DNA of 59,010 nt from Streptomyces sp. H27-C3 (GTDB taxonomy: Bacteria > Actinomycetota > Actinomycetes > Streptomycetales > Streptomycetaceae), in contig NZ_JASITA010000044.1 in the NCBI RefSeq assembly GCF_030063415.1, forward strand, positions 1-59,010, in the 5' to 3' direction. Each line of letters starts with the position of its first letter. Within the stretch, counting starts at the first letter, position 1. Below the pieces are notes generated by a model, which saw only the letters and a program-made list of their open reading frames with translations, was not told the origin of the DNA and did no database searches. The translations under genes were made by a program, and so were the position numbers. This document shows positions 32,658-40,811 of this stretch, one piece after another.

Positions 32658-33115
32658 ACACGAACACCACCGTCAGCGGGTTCACCCCCGTCGAACACGA
32701 CCTGTACGCCCAGGCGTTCCGGCTCCTGGACCCGGCCCCCACCCCCGCGCCGGGCGCCGCCGCTCCCCCGCCGGCGGTGGCCCCCGCCGCCCCAGTGCTC
32801 CAGACGGTGCTCCCGACCGGGGCGGTCGAACGGACCCTGGCCGACGGCCTGCGGTTTCTCGATACCCACGGCTGGGTCCAGCGGTCCCTCATCCACTCCG
32901 GCGGCGCCCGCTGCTCCATCGGCGCGCTGCGCGCCGCGGCCGGCGCCCGCACCCCCGCTTACCAGGACGCCGGGAACCTCCTCCTGGACGAGGCCCGCCG
33001 CCAGAACGGCAAGCAGTGGACGGCGCTCCCGTCCTGGAACGACTCCCACACCCGAGGACAGGTGCGTAGCGTGTGGGAGGCCGCCATCCGGCGCGCCCAC
33101 CGCATGAACATCTGA
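32654..33115 (+). CDS. Hypothetical protein coupled to the translocase gene
   Basis: 153 residues from ATG 32654, overlapping the translocase stop (ATGA). A Pro/Ala-rich stretch at about 28-55 is followed by a compact domain with LADGLRFLDTHGWVQRSLIH, CSIGALRAAAGA and SWNDSHTRGQVRSVWEAAIR. The DTHGW..GxxCxxGAL pattern recurs in streptomycete proteins of unknown function. Translational coupling suggests it acts with the translocase. Confidence 0.7.
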   Translation: MNTNTTVSGFTPVEHDLYAQAFRLLDPAPTPAPGAAAPPPAVAPAAPVLQTVLPTGAVERTLADGLRFLDTHGWVQRSLIHSGGARCSIGALRAAAGARTPAYQDAGNLLLDEARRQNGKQWTALPSWNDSHTRGQVRSVWEAAIRRAHRMNI

Positions 33116-33132
33116 CCTGTGGGAGCCGTCCC

Positions 33133-33333
33133 GTGTCGTTCTCGTTCACCAACCCCGAGCAGAACCGTGACGACCGCTCGTTCTCCTTCACCGACCCTCA
33201 ACCACGCAGCGACGACCGGTCGTTCAGCTTCACGGCCCACGCGGACGTTGAGCAGAAGCTGGACGTGATCAGCGACATGGCCCGCGAGATCCTCCGCCTC
33301 GTCGCGGAGGTCCGCAGGCAGATCGACAACTGA
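33133..33333 (+). CDS. Small protein with three SFSFT repeats
   Basis: 66 residues from GTG 33133. SFSFT occurs three times (SFSFTNPEQNRDDR, SFSFTDPQPRSDDR, SFSFTAHAD), followed by a helix (VEQKLDVISDMAREILRLVA). The repeats could form short beta strands or a binding tape; the helix could dimerise. No known family. GGAG lies 12 bases before the start. Confidence 0.55.
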   Translation: MSFSFTNPEQNRDDRSFSFTDPQPRSDDRSFSFTAHADVEQKLDVISDMAREILRLVAEVRRQIDN

Positions 33334-33467
33334 CCGGCCCGGCCCCTCCGCGCTCCCGCGGAGGTGGTCACTCACCACCAGCTCGACCCCGCGCCCCGCC
33401 CGGAGAACACCCCGGGCGGGGCGTCGCCGTTCCCTGCCCGCCATCACCCCCGGGAGACCCGAGCCCT

Positions 33468-33803
33468 GTGCGCCGCTACCGCTACCGCTGCACCGTCTGC
33501 CGCACCACCAGCCCCGTCGTCCATCAGATCCACGACCTGGCCGCCGAGGGCGAGGCCCACCGACTCGCGCTCCACGGCGGGCACATACCCGACGACGAAG
33601 CCGCCGGCCAAGTCGACCGGCGCGGGCGTTGGTACGCCGCCCTGTCCCCGCTGGTCGCGATCCACGCGCACATCGCGGACGGGCTCAGCGACCTCCACGA
33701 CACCAAGACGATGGGCCACTACTGGTGGGCCAGCAGCGGCGCCGCCCTCATCCTCGCCAGCGCGGCCGCCCTCATCCTCACCGTCGTCTCCGCCGCACTC
33801 TGA
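33468..33803 (+). CDS. Small zinc-ribbon protein with a C-terminal membrane anchor
   Basis: 111 residues from GTG 33468 (GGGAGA upstream). It starts with a CxxC pair (YRCTVCRTTSP), has a His-rich middle and ends in a hydrophobic helix (GAALILASAAALILTVVSAA) suited to tail anchoring. Only one CxxC pair is present, so metal binding would need the His residues. Part of the transfer unit by position. Confidence 0.6.
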   Translation: MRRYRYRCTVCRTTSPVVHQIHDLAAEGEAHRLALHGGHIPDDEAAGQVDRRGRWYAALSPLVAIHAHIADGLSDLHDTKTMGHYWWASSGAALILASAAALILTVVSAAL

Positions 33804-33966
33804 CCCAGCTCCGACCGCCCCGCCTGGCCACCGGCCCCGGCCTGCCCCGCACTCCGGGGCGGCTGGTCCCGGTGACCCGGGCAGGCCGGCCGCCGTTCCC
33901 CGCGCCCCGCCGACGCGCCGACGTCAGCGGGGCGCGGTGTCGTCCACCTACCTGCTGGAGACCACT

Positions 33967-34075
33967 CGTGCTCATCCCCCGCCCGCGCCGCCGCATCGGC
34001 CGGCCCCGCCCGCAGCGTCCCGGCCCCCGCTACCCGCACCGCCCCGACCGTCTGCCCGGCACCTGGCGCCGGTGA
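33967..34075 (+). CDS. 35-residue arginine-rich peptide
   Basis: GTG 33967, after CTGGAG, opens a frame rich in Arg and Pro whose stop overlaps the next start (TGATG at 34073-34077). Coupling is the only argument for it; the composition is what chance frames in this DNA also give. The stretch 33804-33966 holds no other candidate. Confidence 0.25.
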
Positions 34076-34536
34076 TGCCGCGCCGCCGAACGCGGCGCCG
34101 CCGCGAGGTGAGGCGGGTGCTGCGCAGCGACGCGACCCTGCCCGAGTTCGATCGCGGCGCTGTCCCAGAGGGCCTGGTCACCAGGCGTCAACTCAGGGAC
34201 ATGCGTCTCAGCCCCGGAGGTAACGACGGGCCGGCCGCGATCCTGCGCTGCAAGTGGTGCGGATACCGGCCGCAGTGGGCGTGCATCCACCCCACCCGCG
34301 GCTACCTCCTCCGCGTCGACCTGGCCGTGCCCAAGCGCGTTCCGACGCTCGCTCAGGAATGGGCCCTGGACAAGGCGATGGCAGCTCGCCAGACCTGCGG
34401 CGACTGCCGGAGGCGCTTCTACTTCTGCCTCTCCAAAAAGCTCGGCTGTTGCATCGAGTGCTTCGACGGCACCCCCGTACACCCCAGCAGCTACTACGCG
34501 CCCTCGGCTCCCGCCGCTCACCGGCTGGCCGCCTGA
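34075..34536 (+). CDS. RRQRL-motif zinc-binding protein
   Basis: 153 residues from ATG 34075. After a basic N-terminus the sequence LVTRRQLRDMRLSPGG is followed by three Cys groups: CKWCG (about 58-62), CGDCRRRFYFC (about 107-117) and CCIEC (about 124-128). This is the layout of the RRQRL-motif zinc-binding family seen in Streptomyces mobile elements near transfer genes. Probably a nucleic-acid-binding accessory protein; the precise function is unknown. Confidence 0.8.
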   Translation: MPRRRTRRRREVRRVLRSDATLPEFDRGAVPEGLVTRRQLRDMRLSPGGNDGPAAILRCKWCGYRPQWACIHPTRGYLLRVDLAVPKRVPTLAQEWALDKAMAARQTCGDCRRRFYFCLSKKLGCCIECFDGTPVHPSSYYAPSAPAAHRLAA

Positions 34537-34649
34537 ACTGCGAACCCCGTCCCGGCCACACAGGCCGGGACGGGGCACACAGGGCGGCCGCAGCACCGGC
34601 AAAGGCCGGCCGCCCCTCCTTCACCCCTTCGAGATCAGGAGAAACCAGC

Positions 34650-35159
34650 ATGACGCATCGCCCCGCCACCTTCGCCGCCCTGCTCGGACTGACCCGAGCC
34701 GCTAGTGCGATCGGCGATTTTTGGATCCAGGACGATTTCTGCGCCCGCGTGAAGGGCGCCTCCGACGACCACCCGGTCACCTACCAGGACCCGGTCACCG
34801 AGGCGAAGACGACCCACGGCACGGCCGACGGCCGAAAGGCATGCCTCCACCACTGCCTGACATACACGGCCACGCAGGCGCTCGTGGCCGGGGCTGGGGC
34901 CCGCGCGCTCGGCATCCGGGTCCATCCGGCCGCCGCCGCGGCCGCGCTCGCCCTGTCGTTCGGAACGCACTACGCCGCGGATCGCAGGGTTCCCGGCAAG
35001 GGTCTGCTGGAGAAGATCGCCATTAAGACCGGCAAGGGCGGCTTCTACAAACTGGCCTCGCACGGAATCAATGGGGCGTTCCACCTCGACTCCGCCTGGC
35101 ATCACGGCTGGGAGACGGCCGCCGCGCTGATCGCCACCACCAAGGCGACTGCGCGGTGA
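34650..35159 (+). CDS. DUF3307-like membrane protein
   Basis: 169 residues from ATG 34650 (AGGAGA nine bases upstream). AIGDFWIQDDFCARVKG near the start, a central HHCLTYTATQALVAG, then ALSFGTHYAADRRVPG and the final FHLDSAWHHGWETAAALIAT give the pattern of His and Asp residues around short hydrophobic helices found in DUF3307 proteins. The call is by pattern only. Role unknown. Confidence 0.55.
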   Translation: MTHRPATFAALLGLTRAASAIGDFWIQDDFCARVKGASDDHPVTYQDPVTEAKTTHGTADGRKACLHHCLTYTATQALVAGAGARALGIRVHPAAAAAALALSFGTHYAADRRVPGKGLLEKIAIKTGKGGFYKLASHGINGAFHLDSAWHHGWETAAALIATTKATAR

Positions 35160-35467
35160 CCGGCCGACCTCGAGACGCAGGTCCAGGAGGCGATCGGCGG
35201 ACGACGACCAAGTCCCCCGCCTGTGGCTGGGACCAGGCCGTTTTCCGATGCGGACGGTGCGGCACCGAGCACACCACCACGACCGAGGACGACTACCTCA
35301 AGGCCGTCGGCGTACACGGTGACGCCCACGCCGTGTGGGACCGGCTCAACCCCACCGAGCGGTCCGGCTTCGCCTCGGTCCTGCGCATCATCCTGGCCGC
35401 GCCGGAACTCGCCGCGGAGCTCCTGGCGCTCGCCGACCGCCAGCCGGCGGGAGGCGAGGACCGGTGA
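35156..35467 (+). CDS. Small CxxC protein
   Basis: 103 residues from GTG 35156, overlapping the previous stop. FRCGRCGTEHTT is a CxxC zinc-ribbon half, followed by a helical C-terminus (SGFASVLRIILAAPELAAEL). Typical of small zinc proteins in streptomycete mobile elements; no function known. Confidence 0.6.
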   Translation: MTGRPRDAGPGGDRRTTTKSPACGWDQAVFRCGRCGTEHTTTTEDDYLKAVGVHGDAHAVWDRLNPTERSGFASVLRIILAAPELAAELLALADRQPAGGEDR

Positions 35468-35676
35468 GCCGCGCCGCGGACGGGCCGCACCCGCACCCGC
35501 TCGCCCCCGCCGACCTCCCGCCCGGGGACGACGACTGGGCCAGCGGTTGCCCCGACTGTCATCTGCCCATCCAGGGCGGGAGCGCCGGCCTCACCGCGCA
35601 CCGCCGGACCGTCCACAACCCCCGCCGCGACTACGGCGACCGCCGCACCCCCATCACCATCCGGCTCGATTCCTGA
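35464..35676 (+). CDS. Small C2H2-type zinc-finger protein
   Basis: 70 residues from GTG 35464, overlapping the previous stop (GTGA). CPDCHLPIQGGSAGLTAHRR, ending TVH, gives a C-x2-C-x12-H-x4-H spacing compatible with a single C2H2 finger. Part of a chain of overlapping small genes, so probably co-translated. Confidence 0.6.
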   Translation: MSRAADGPHPHPLAPADLPPGDDDWASGCPDCHLPIQGGSAGLTAHRRTVHNPRRDYGDRRTPITIRLDS

Positions 35677-35690
35677 CAAGGGGAAACCCC

Positions 35691-35996
35691 ATGACCGTTC
35701 TGACCAAGGCCGACACCTTTGCCGCGCTCGACGCCTGCTTCACCGCAGACCTCGCCGCCCTCAGCGGCAGCCAGCCGACGCGCGGCCTCGCCCCGACCCG
35801 GTTCATCGACCTGGTCGAAGAGGTCCGCGACCTCCTGGCCGACTCCCGCCTCCCCCACTACGAGGACGCCAGCGACGACCTGGACCACGCCGCCGACTAC
35901 CTCACCGAAGCGCTGACCAGCCCGGCCGACGAGCAGCACGCGCTCCTGGCGCAGGCGCGCACGCACCTGCGCTCCGCCGTCGCATCGGCGGGCTGA
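35691..35996 (+). CDS. Small helical protein of unknown function
   Basis: 101 residues from ATG 35691 (GGGGAA upstream). Mostly acidic amphipathic helices (ALDACFTADLAALSGSQPTR, LVEEVRDLLADSRLPHYEDA). Codon use agrees with neighbours and the spacing is tight. Not recognised. Confidence 0.55.
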   Translation: MTVLTKADTFAALDACFTADLAALSGSQPTRGLAPTRFIDLVEEVRDLLADSRLPHYEDASDDLDHAADYLTEALTSPADEQHALLAQARTHLRSAVASAG

Positions 35997-36097
35997 ACCC
36001 CTCGCCTGAGTTGAGCGCACTCTGTGCCGCCCCGGACCCCGCACCCGCCGGGGCCGGGGCGGTCGCAGTGGCCCCTCAACACAGAGAGGAGACGGAC

Positions 36098-36400
36098 GTG
36101 CCGCTGCCCTACTTCGAGGTGGAAGTCCCCATACGCAGCACCAAGCAGCCCGGCGCGCACGGTCTGCATGTCTTCACCGGCCGGGCCGACAGCCGCAGCG
36201 CCGCCGTACGGATCGCTCACGAGGTCTACGACGCGGCACGCGCCGCGACGGAGGCCGGACGCGAGATCCCCCACGGACGGTCGGACGGCTGGGGCGCCTG
36301 CGGATTCCGGCCCGGCTGGGAGCTCGACTGGCCCGCCGCGACCGCCGGCCGCTGGACGAACCCCTACCGCTGGACCAAGCCCAGCACCTTCGAGTTGTAG
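36098..36400 (+). CDS. Small protein of unknown function
   Basis: 100 residues from GTG 36098, chosen for the AGAGAGGAGA site before it. The pattern PYFEVEVPIRSTKQPGAHGL, then HGRSDGWGACGFRPGWELDW shows a compact alpha/beta fold with many aromatic residues. No family recognised; in the transfer unit by position. Confidence 0.6.
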   Translation: MPLPYFEVEVPIRSTKQPGAHGLHVFTGRADSRSAAVRIAHEVYDAARAATEAGREIPHGRSDGWGACGFRPGWELDWPAATAGRWTNPYRWTKPSTFEL

Positions 36401-36486
36401 CTCCGCCCCGGGACAGCCGCCCTGCTTGCTGGCTGACGACTGCCCCGGGCCACCCATCCCGTACGAGACGAGAGGGAGACCTCAGT

Positions 36487-37164
36487 ATGGACTCCGTCCT
36501 GCACACGTCGGGCCGGTTCGGCCCGCGCACCCTCCTGATCACCACCGCCGCCATGCCGCTCACCGGCTGGGCGGTCCACGCCGTCGCCCTGCACAAGAAG
36601 CTCGCCGCGACGAAGCGCGACCCGCTGACCGGGCTGCTGCGCCGCGACTCCTACACAGCCCGCGCCCGCCGGCTCCTGGCCCGCCACGGCGACGACACGA
36701 CCGTGGTCATCGTCGATGCCGACCACTTCAAGCAGATCAATGACGACTTGGGCCACGCGGCAGGGGACGCCGTCCTCGCGTCGATCGGGGCCCGGCTCAC
36801 CGCGTGGGCGGGCCCGCGCGCGGCCGTCGGTCGCCTCGGAGGCGATGAGTTCGCCGTGGTCCTGGAGCTGAACGCCGACCGGCGCGCGCTCCGCCTGGAG
36901 CAGCTGGTCCGGATGCTGCACACGCCCCTCGTCCTGGACGACGGGCGCACGGTCGACGTCGCCGCGTCGGTCGGCGCCGCGACACCGGACATGATCGGCA
37001 GCCGCGACTTGACCCGGCTCCAGAGGGCCGCCGACGCAGCTCTGTACGACGGCAAGCACTCCGGCCGCGCCCACCTCGCCACCGCCGCGCACGTCACGGT
37101 GCCGTCCATCAACGGGCGCCGCTCCGGGCGCCCGGGTACAGCGGTGTGGGGGCGAGCCGCGTGA
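36487..37164 (+). CDS. GGDEF-domain diguanylate cyclase
   Basis: 225 residues. One hydrophobic N-terminal helix (about 15-35) is followed directly by a GGDEF domain: RDPLTGLLRRD (about 44-54), VIVDADHFKQINDDLGHAAG (metal-binding Asp, about 75-94), and the active-site GGDEF at 118-122. All catalytic residues are present, so it should make cyclic di-GMP from two GTP. The inhibitory RxxD site before GGDEF is absent, so product feedback is unlikely. In Streptomyces c-di-GMP controls development through BldD; a copy in a transfer operon could tie transfer to the growth stage. No sensor domain beyond the helix. Confidence 0.93.
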   Translation: MDSVLHTSGRFGPRTLLITTAAMPLTGWAVHAVALHKKLAATKRDPLTGLLRRDSYTARARRLLARHGDDTTVVIVDADHFKQINDDLGHAAGDAVLASIGARLTAWAGPRAAVGRLGGDEFAVVLELNADRRALRLEQLVRMLHTPLVLDDGRTVDVAASVGAATPDMIGSRDLTRLQRAADAALYDGKHSGRAHLATAAHVTVPSINGRRSGRPGTAVWGRAA

Positions 37165-37604
37165 GCGCCGCCGAACTCGAGGGCGGCGACTGGATCCGCG
37201 GCATCACGGTCCGCCAGCCGTGGGCGGCCTGCATCCTCGCCGGGAAGCGCACGGAGAACAGGCCGGCCAACTGGCCCTGGCGGGGGTGGGTCCTGCTCCA
37301 CGCCGGGAAGGCGAAGCCGGAACCCGCCGTGCTGCGCGACCCGCTGGTCGCCACCGCGATCCGCGGCCGCGAGCTACACCTCGGTGCGGTCATCGGTGTC
37401 GCCCGGCTCACCGACTGCCACCTGGACCAGGGGCCCGCGCACTGCACCAGCCCCTGGGCACAGCGCCACGCTCACCACCTGGTCCTCGCCGACGTCCACG
37501 AACTGCCGCTGCCGGTGCCCGCCACCGGGGCGCTCCCGGCCTGGAAGCCGACGCAGGACCTCGTGGACCAAGTCCTCCAGCAGCTGCCGCACCTGCGGCC
37601 GTGA
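37161..37604 (+). CDS. ASCH/PUA-like protein
   Basis: 147 residues from GTG 37161, overlapping the GGDEF gene stop. ITVRQPWAACILAGKRTENR with PWRGWVLLHAGKAKP and AVIGVARLTDCHLD matches the beta-barrel layout of ASCH-type proteins, small RNA- or nucleotide-binding domains related to PUA. Substrate unknown. Confidence 0.75.
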   Translation: MSAAELEGGDWIRGITVRQPWAACILAGKRTENRPANWPWRGWVLLHAGKAKPEPAVLRDPLVATAIRGRELHLGAVIGVARLTDCHLDQGPAHCTSPWAQRHAHHLVLADVHELPLPVPATGALPAWKPTQDLVDQVLQQLPHLRP

Positions 37605-37879
37605 CCCGCAAGCCGGGCAAGGAGCCGCCGTACGAGCCGGGCTGCGTCCCGGCTCCCGGCGGCCTGCTGGACTGGCGCGACGCCCGGCACTACGACCGCT
37701 GGCAGATGCGCCCCTGCGCGCTGTGCGAGCAGCCCACACCGCTGCGCTCCCACTCCGGGGAGCCCGCTCACAAGGTGTGCGCTGAGTCCTGGATCTCCGA
37801 GCACCCCACCGAGGCCCGCCTCGGTCGGTTCGCCTCCGACACCCAGCCCAAGCGCCGGCGCGACGACAACCACGCCTGA
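37601..37879 (+). CDS. Small Cys-containing hypothetical protein
   Basis: 92 residues from GTG 37601, overlapping the previous stop (GTGA). MRPCALCEQPTPLRSHSGEP, ending HKVC, gives a CxxC...H...C zinc-binding group. Coupled to the ASCH-like gene. Not otherwise recognised. Confidence 0.55.
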   Translation: MTRKPGKEPPYEPGCVPAPGGLLDWRDARHYDRWQMRPCALCEQPTPLRSHSGEPAHKVCAESWISEHPTEARLGRFASDTQPKRRRDDNHA

Positions 37880-37900
37880 CCCACCCGCCCGGAGGCTCCC

Positions 37901-38107
37901 ATGAGCAGCACTCCGCAGGACGACGTCGATCCCACCCTCGCCTACCCCGAGCCGCCCGCTTCCCCGCTCTGGCACCGCCAGGGCCCCAAGCCCCGGCCGA
38001 TCACCCCGGAGCAGCAGCGCCGCAACTGCGAGCTCCTGCTCCGCGCGCAGTACACCCCCCGACCCCGCTCGCCGCGCACCACCAAGACCCTGGCGGAGGC
38101 CAGCTGA
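37901..38107 (+). CDS. Small Pro/Arg-rich hypothetical protein
   Basis: 68 residues from ATG 37901, with GGAGG upstream. Likely unstructured apart from a helix (TPEQQRRNCELLLRAQYT). It touches the next start (TGATG). Not recognised. Confidence 0.5.
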   Translation: MSSTPQDDVDPTLAYPEPPASPLWHRQGPKPRPITPEQQRRNCELLLRAQYTPRPRSPRTTKTLAEAS

Positions 38108-38592
38108 TGGACACCAAGCACTGCACCGTCGACGGCTGGGTCGACGCCATCCCCGCCCCCGGCCCGCACGGCACCGCGATGTTCGACCTGACCGTCCGTC
38201 CCGTCGACGCGGACACCCTCCCCGAGGACGCCCCCGACACCGTCGTCTCCTGCACCGCCACGGACGACGGGATCGTCCACGAGCTGCTGAACGGCGTACA
38301 GCCCAGCGACCTGCTGCGCGTCACCGGCACCCTGGCCCAGCCCCGGACGCCTGGCGAGCCCGCCCGGCTCACCGTGGACGTCCTCGAGGTCCTCGGCACC
38401 GCCCTGGTCCCGGCCCTGCGCGAGATGGTGCTCGACAGGTTCGGCGACTACGTCGTCATCTTCGACGCCGACACCGACGCCGTGCCGGTCTTCACCGCGC
38501 GCGGGAAGTGGGTCGGCCTCGCGGACAACCCGGACGCCATCGCCACCCTGATCGACATCCACGAGCGCGTGCACGGCGGTGACGACCGATGA
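38107..38592 (+). CDS. Hypothetical protein with an OB-fold-like N-terminus
   Basis: 161 residues from ATG 38107. The N-terminal part (CTVDGWVDAIPAPGPHGTAM, SDLLRVTGTLAQPRTPGEPA, LTVDVLEVL) resembles the strand order of a single-stranded-DNA-binding OB fold; the C-terminal part (YVVIFDADTDAVPVFTARGK) is of unknown type. The comparison is weak and rests on pattern only. Coupled at both ends to small genes. Confidence 0.5.
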   Translation: MDTKHCTVDGWVDAIPAPGPHGTAMFDLTVRPVDADTLPEDAPDTVVSCTATDDGIVHELLNGVQPSDLLRVTGTLAQPRTPGEPARLTVDVLEVLGTALVPALREMVLDRFGDYVVIFDADTDAVPVFTARGKWVGLADNPDAIATLIDIHERVHGGDDR

Positions 38593-38762
38593 CCACCGCC
38601 GCACCCTCCCGCACCGTCCTGGAGCGATTCCCCGCCGGCCATCCCCGCGGCTCCTGGCCCGCCGACGAATGCGCCGCTGCCCAGCGCGCCCAGGGCCACG
38701 ACGCCCACGTCGTGATGGACCTGGACGCCGACCAGTTCCTCGTGGTCACCACCACCCGATAG
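38589..38762 (+). CDS. 57-residue hypothetical protein
   Basis: ATG 38589 overlaps the stop of the gene before (ATGA). Mixed composition (FPAGHPRGSWPADECAAAQR, HVVMDLDADQFLVVTTT) compatible with a small alpha/beta fold. Not recognised. Confidence 0.5.
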   Translation: MTTAAPSRTVLERFPAGHPRGSWPADECAAAQRAQGHDAHVVMDLDADQFLVVTTTR

Positions 38763-38784
38763 CCCGCCCAACCGAGAGGCGAAC

Positions 38785-39231
38785 ATGACCGAGACCGAGC
38801 CCGAGCCCGAGACCATCCGCTACACCGCCGACGTGGTCGCCCTGACCCCCGGCGGCGACGTCCTGCTGATCGAGCGGGGCTGGCCGCCGCACGAGGGCGA
38901 ATGGGCCCTCGCCGGTGGCCACGTGGATCGCTCGGAAACCAACCGTGATGCCGCCGTCCGCGAACTCGAGGAAGAGACCGGCCTCCGCGTGACCGCCGAC
39001 AGCCTGCGTCAGGTCGGCGTGTGGGACGCGCCCGACCGCGACCCGCGCGGCCGGTACGTCACCGTTGCCTACGTGGCCGTCGTCCCCGCCGACACCCCGG
39101 TCACGGCCGGGGACGACGCCCGCGCCGCCCGCTGGTGGCCCCTGGACGCGCTGCCGCCGCTGGCGTTCGACCACGCCGACATCGTGAACGCGGCCATCGC
39201 CTTCACCGCTTCGAAGGGGGTGGCGCGGTGA
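38785..39231 (+). CDS. Nudix hydrolase, possibly a Pif-like transfer-exclusion protein
   Basis: 148 residues. The Nudix box is complete: G followed by HVDRSETNRDAAVRELEEET and GL (about 48-71), with the REL-EEETG catalytic Glu residues for Mg2+. Flanking strands (YTADVVALTPGGDVLLIERG, WWPLDALPPLAFDHADI) are typical. Nudix enzymes cleave nucleoside diphosphate derivatives. In pSAM2 the Pif protein, which blocks redundant transfer between donors, carries a Nudix motif, so the same job is conceivable in this operon. Confidence 0.92.
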   Translation: MTETEPEPETIRYTADVVALTPGGDVLLIERGWPPHEGEWALAGGHVDRSETNRDAAVRELEEETGLRVTADSLRQVGVWDAPDRDPRGRYVTVAYVAVVPADTPVTAGDDARAARWWPLDALPPLAFDHADIVNAAIAFTASKGVAR

Positions 39232-39647
39232 GCGTCATCGGACAGGAAGCCGGGATCGACCACGGCAGTATGCGCGGCTACCGGCAGCACACCTACCGCA
39301 AGGTCGCCGCGACCGAGGAGTGCGGCTGTCTGGCCGCTGTCCGTGAGGCGCAGCGCACCAGCAAGCCGGTGCCGGAGCGCTCGCAGAAGCAGCGGGAGTG
39401 GTACGGCGGGCAGTACGTCACCGCCGCGTCCGGCTCCCAGCCCGGACGCCGGATCCTGGCGCCGGGCGACTGCCCCGTCGACGGATGCGGCCAGGAAGTC
39501 GCGGGCCGCAGCGTGCAGCGCCGCGGCTGGGTCCGCATCCACGTCCAGGGCTCCACCATGCCCGCCCGCGCGTTCTGCTCCGGGTCCTGCGCCACGGTCG
39601 GGATCGCCCTGGCCGAACTGCGCATGGACACCCCCGCCAGCAGCTGA
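39228..39647 (+). CDS. Hypothetical zinc-binding-like protein
   Basis: 139 residues from GTG 39228, overlapping the Nudix stop. It contains CGCLAAVREAQRTSK (CxC), GDCPVDGCGQEV (C-x4-C) and FCSGSCATVG (CxxxC), which together could ligate zinc. The middle has YRKVAATEE and QREWYGGQYVTAA. Not recognised as a family. Confidence 0.6.
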   Translation: MSVIGQEAGIDHGSMRGYRQHTYRKVAATEECGCLAAVREAQRTSKPVPERSQKQREWYGGQYVTAASGSQPGRRILAPGDCPVDGCGQEVAGRSVQRRGWVRIHVQGSTMPARAFCSGSCATVGIALAELRMDTPASS

Positions 39648-39786
39648 CCGCCGCCGCGATCAGCACGGCACCCGAAGCGGCCCGCCCCCGCGGCGGGCCG
39701 CTTCACCCATGTACGGCCCGGGGCGGCCGCCGGCCACGAGCCCGGCCGCCCCGGCGCCACCCCTCAACTCGAGGAGATCCCCCCCC

Positions 39787-40392
39787 GTGACCGCCTTCAC
39801 CGACGCCGCACCCGGCGAGCCGTTCACCCTGTCCGGCACCGAGCCCGGCTTCGACCACCTGCACGGCATCCCGGCCGCCGCCCTGGGCGAGGAGAGCGAC
39901 CGCCTCCTGACCCTGGGCCACCTCACCGACCGCGCCGTACTCGCCGTCACCAGCGCCTACCACCGGCGGGTCCTCGGAGAGCTCATCGTGCCCACCAACG
40001 AACTCGCCGACCTGCTCACCTTCGGCACCAGGCGCACCTACATCCAGGCCGTCAGGGCGGGAAGCGACGGCGACTGCCCCTGGTACGTCAACGACGCCGA
40101 CCCCGACGCACCCACCGCCCAGCCCGCCACCTTCATCGCCATCGAGTGGCTGGAGCGGGAAGACATAGCGACCCCGTCCCGGTGCCCGGCCTGCACCCGC
40201 ACCAGCCGCTCGACACGGTTCACCAGGAGGCCCAACCGCACCGGATGGAGCAACTGCCACCGCTGCCGGCACTGCGCCCACCAGTGGCTCCCGCCGGTGA
40301 CCGAGCTCCGCCCGGACCCACAGCCAGCCCTCCCCCAGCCCCGCCCCGCCACCCACGACCTGGAGACGTCCTCATGCACCCGATCCGCCTGA
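39787..40392 (+). CDS. Hypothetical protein with a C-terminal zinc-ribbon pattern
   Basis: 201 residues from GTG 39787, after GAGGAGAT. The N-terminal half is acidic and helical; the C-terminal half holds CPACTRTSRSTRF and CHRCRHCAHQW, a plausible CxxC/CxxC ribbon. It overlaps the next gene by 19 bases. Unknown role in the transfer unit. Confidence 0.6.
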   Translation: MTAFTDAAPGEPFTLSGTEPGFDHLHGIPAAALGEESDRLLTLGHLTDRAVLAVTSAYHRRVLGELIVPTNELADLLTFGTRRTYIQAVRAGSDGDCPWYVNDADPDAPTAQPATFIAIEWLEREDIATPSRCPACTRTSRSTRFTRRPNRTGWSNCHRCRHCAHQWLPPVTELRPDPQPALPQPRPATHDLETSSCTRSA

Positions 40393-40811
40393 CCAGCTTC
40401 GGCTACCTCCACCTGCCCACCGGCCCGGACGGCTCCCCCGTCCCGCCCGCCGCCGACCGGATCGAAGACGTCCGCGACCGGCTCCGCGACCCCGCCGCCG
40501 CCCGCGACATCCTCAACCTCGACGGCCACCACCCCCGCGTCCAGGACGTCGTCCTCAACACCCCCGGCGCCCGCGAACTGATCGCCAACCTCGCCGACTA
40601 CGCCGACCTGCCCGCCGGCCCCCGCCGCATTGCGATCGGGTGCGCAGGCGGCAAGCACAGGGCATGCGGCCTCACCGAAATCCTTGCCCGCGAACTCCGC
40701 GACCGTGGCCGACAGGTCGAAATCGAGCATCTCCACGCACACCTGCCGCGCGTCCTCAAGGCACCCGCCAGCACCCGCCCCGCCCACCCCGAGCAGGAGA
40801 CCGCCCGATGA
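40374..40811 (+). CDS. RapZ C-terminal-domain protein
   Basis: 145 residues. The sequence DGHHPRVQDVVLNTPGARE, then RRIAIGCAGGKHRACGLTEI and VEIEHLHAHLPRVL correspond to the C-terminal domain of RapZ (IGCTGGxHRSV motif and the HRD/HL end), the RNA-binding part of the E. coli RNase adapter. The N-terminal kinase-like domain of RapZ is absent. Such stand-alone domains occur in actinobacterial plasmids. A phosphate- or RNA-binding role is inferred only from the family. Confidence 0.85.
   Translation: MHPIRLTSFGYLHLPTGPDGSPVPPAADRIEDVRDRLRDPAAARDILNLDGHHPRVQDVVLNTPGARELIANLADYADLPAGPRRIAIGCAGGKHRACGLTEILARELRDRGRQVEIEHLHAHLPRVLKAPASTRPAHPEQETAR

Noticed and set aside
33364..34074. N-terminal extension of the RRQRL-type gene
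   Set aside because: The frame upstream of 34075 is antisense-like Pro/Arg/Ser sequence and overlaps the gene at 33468-33803 in another frame.
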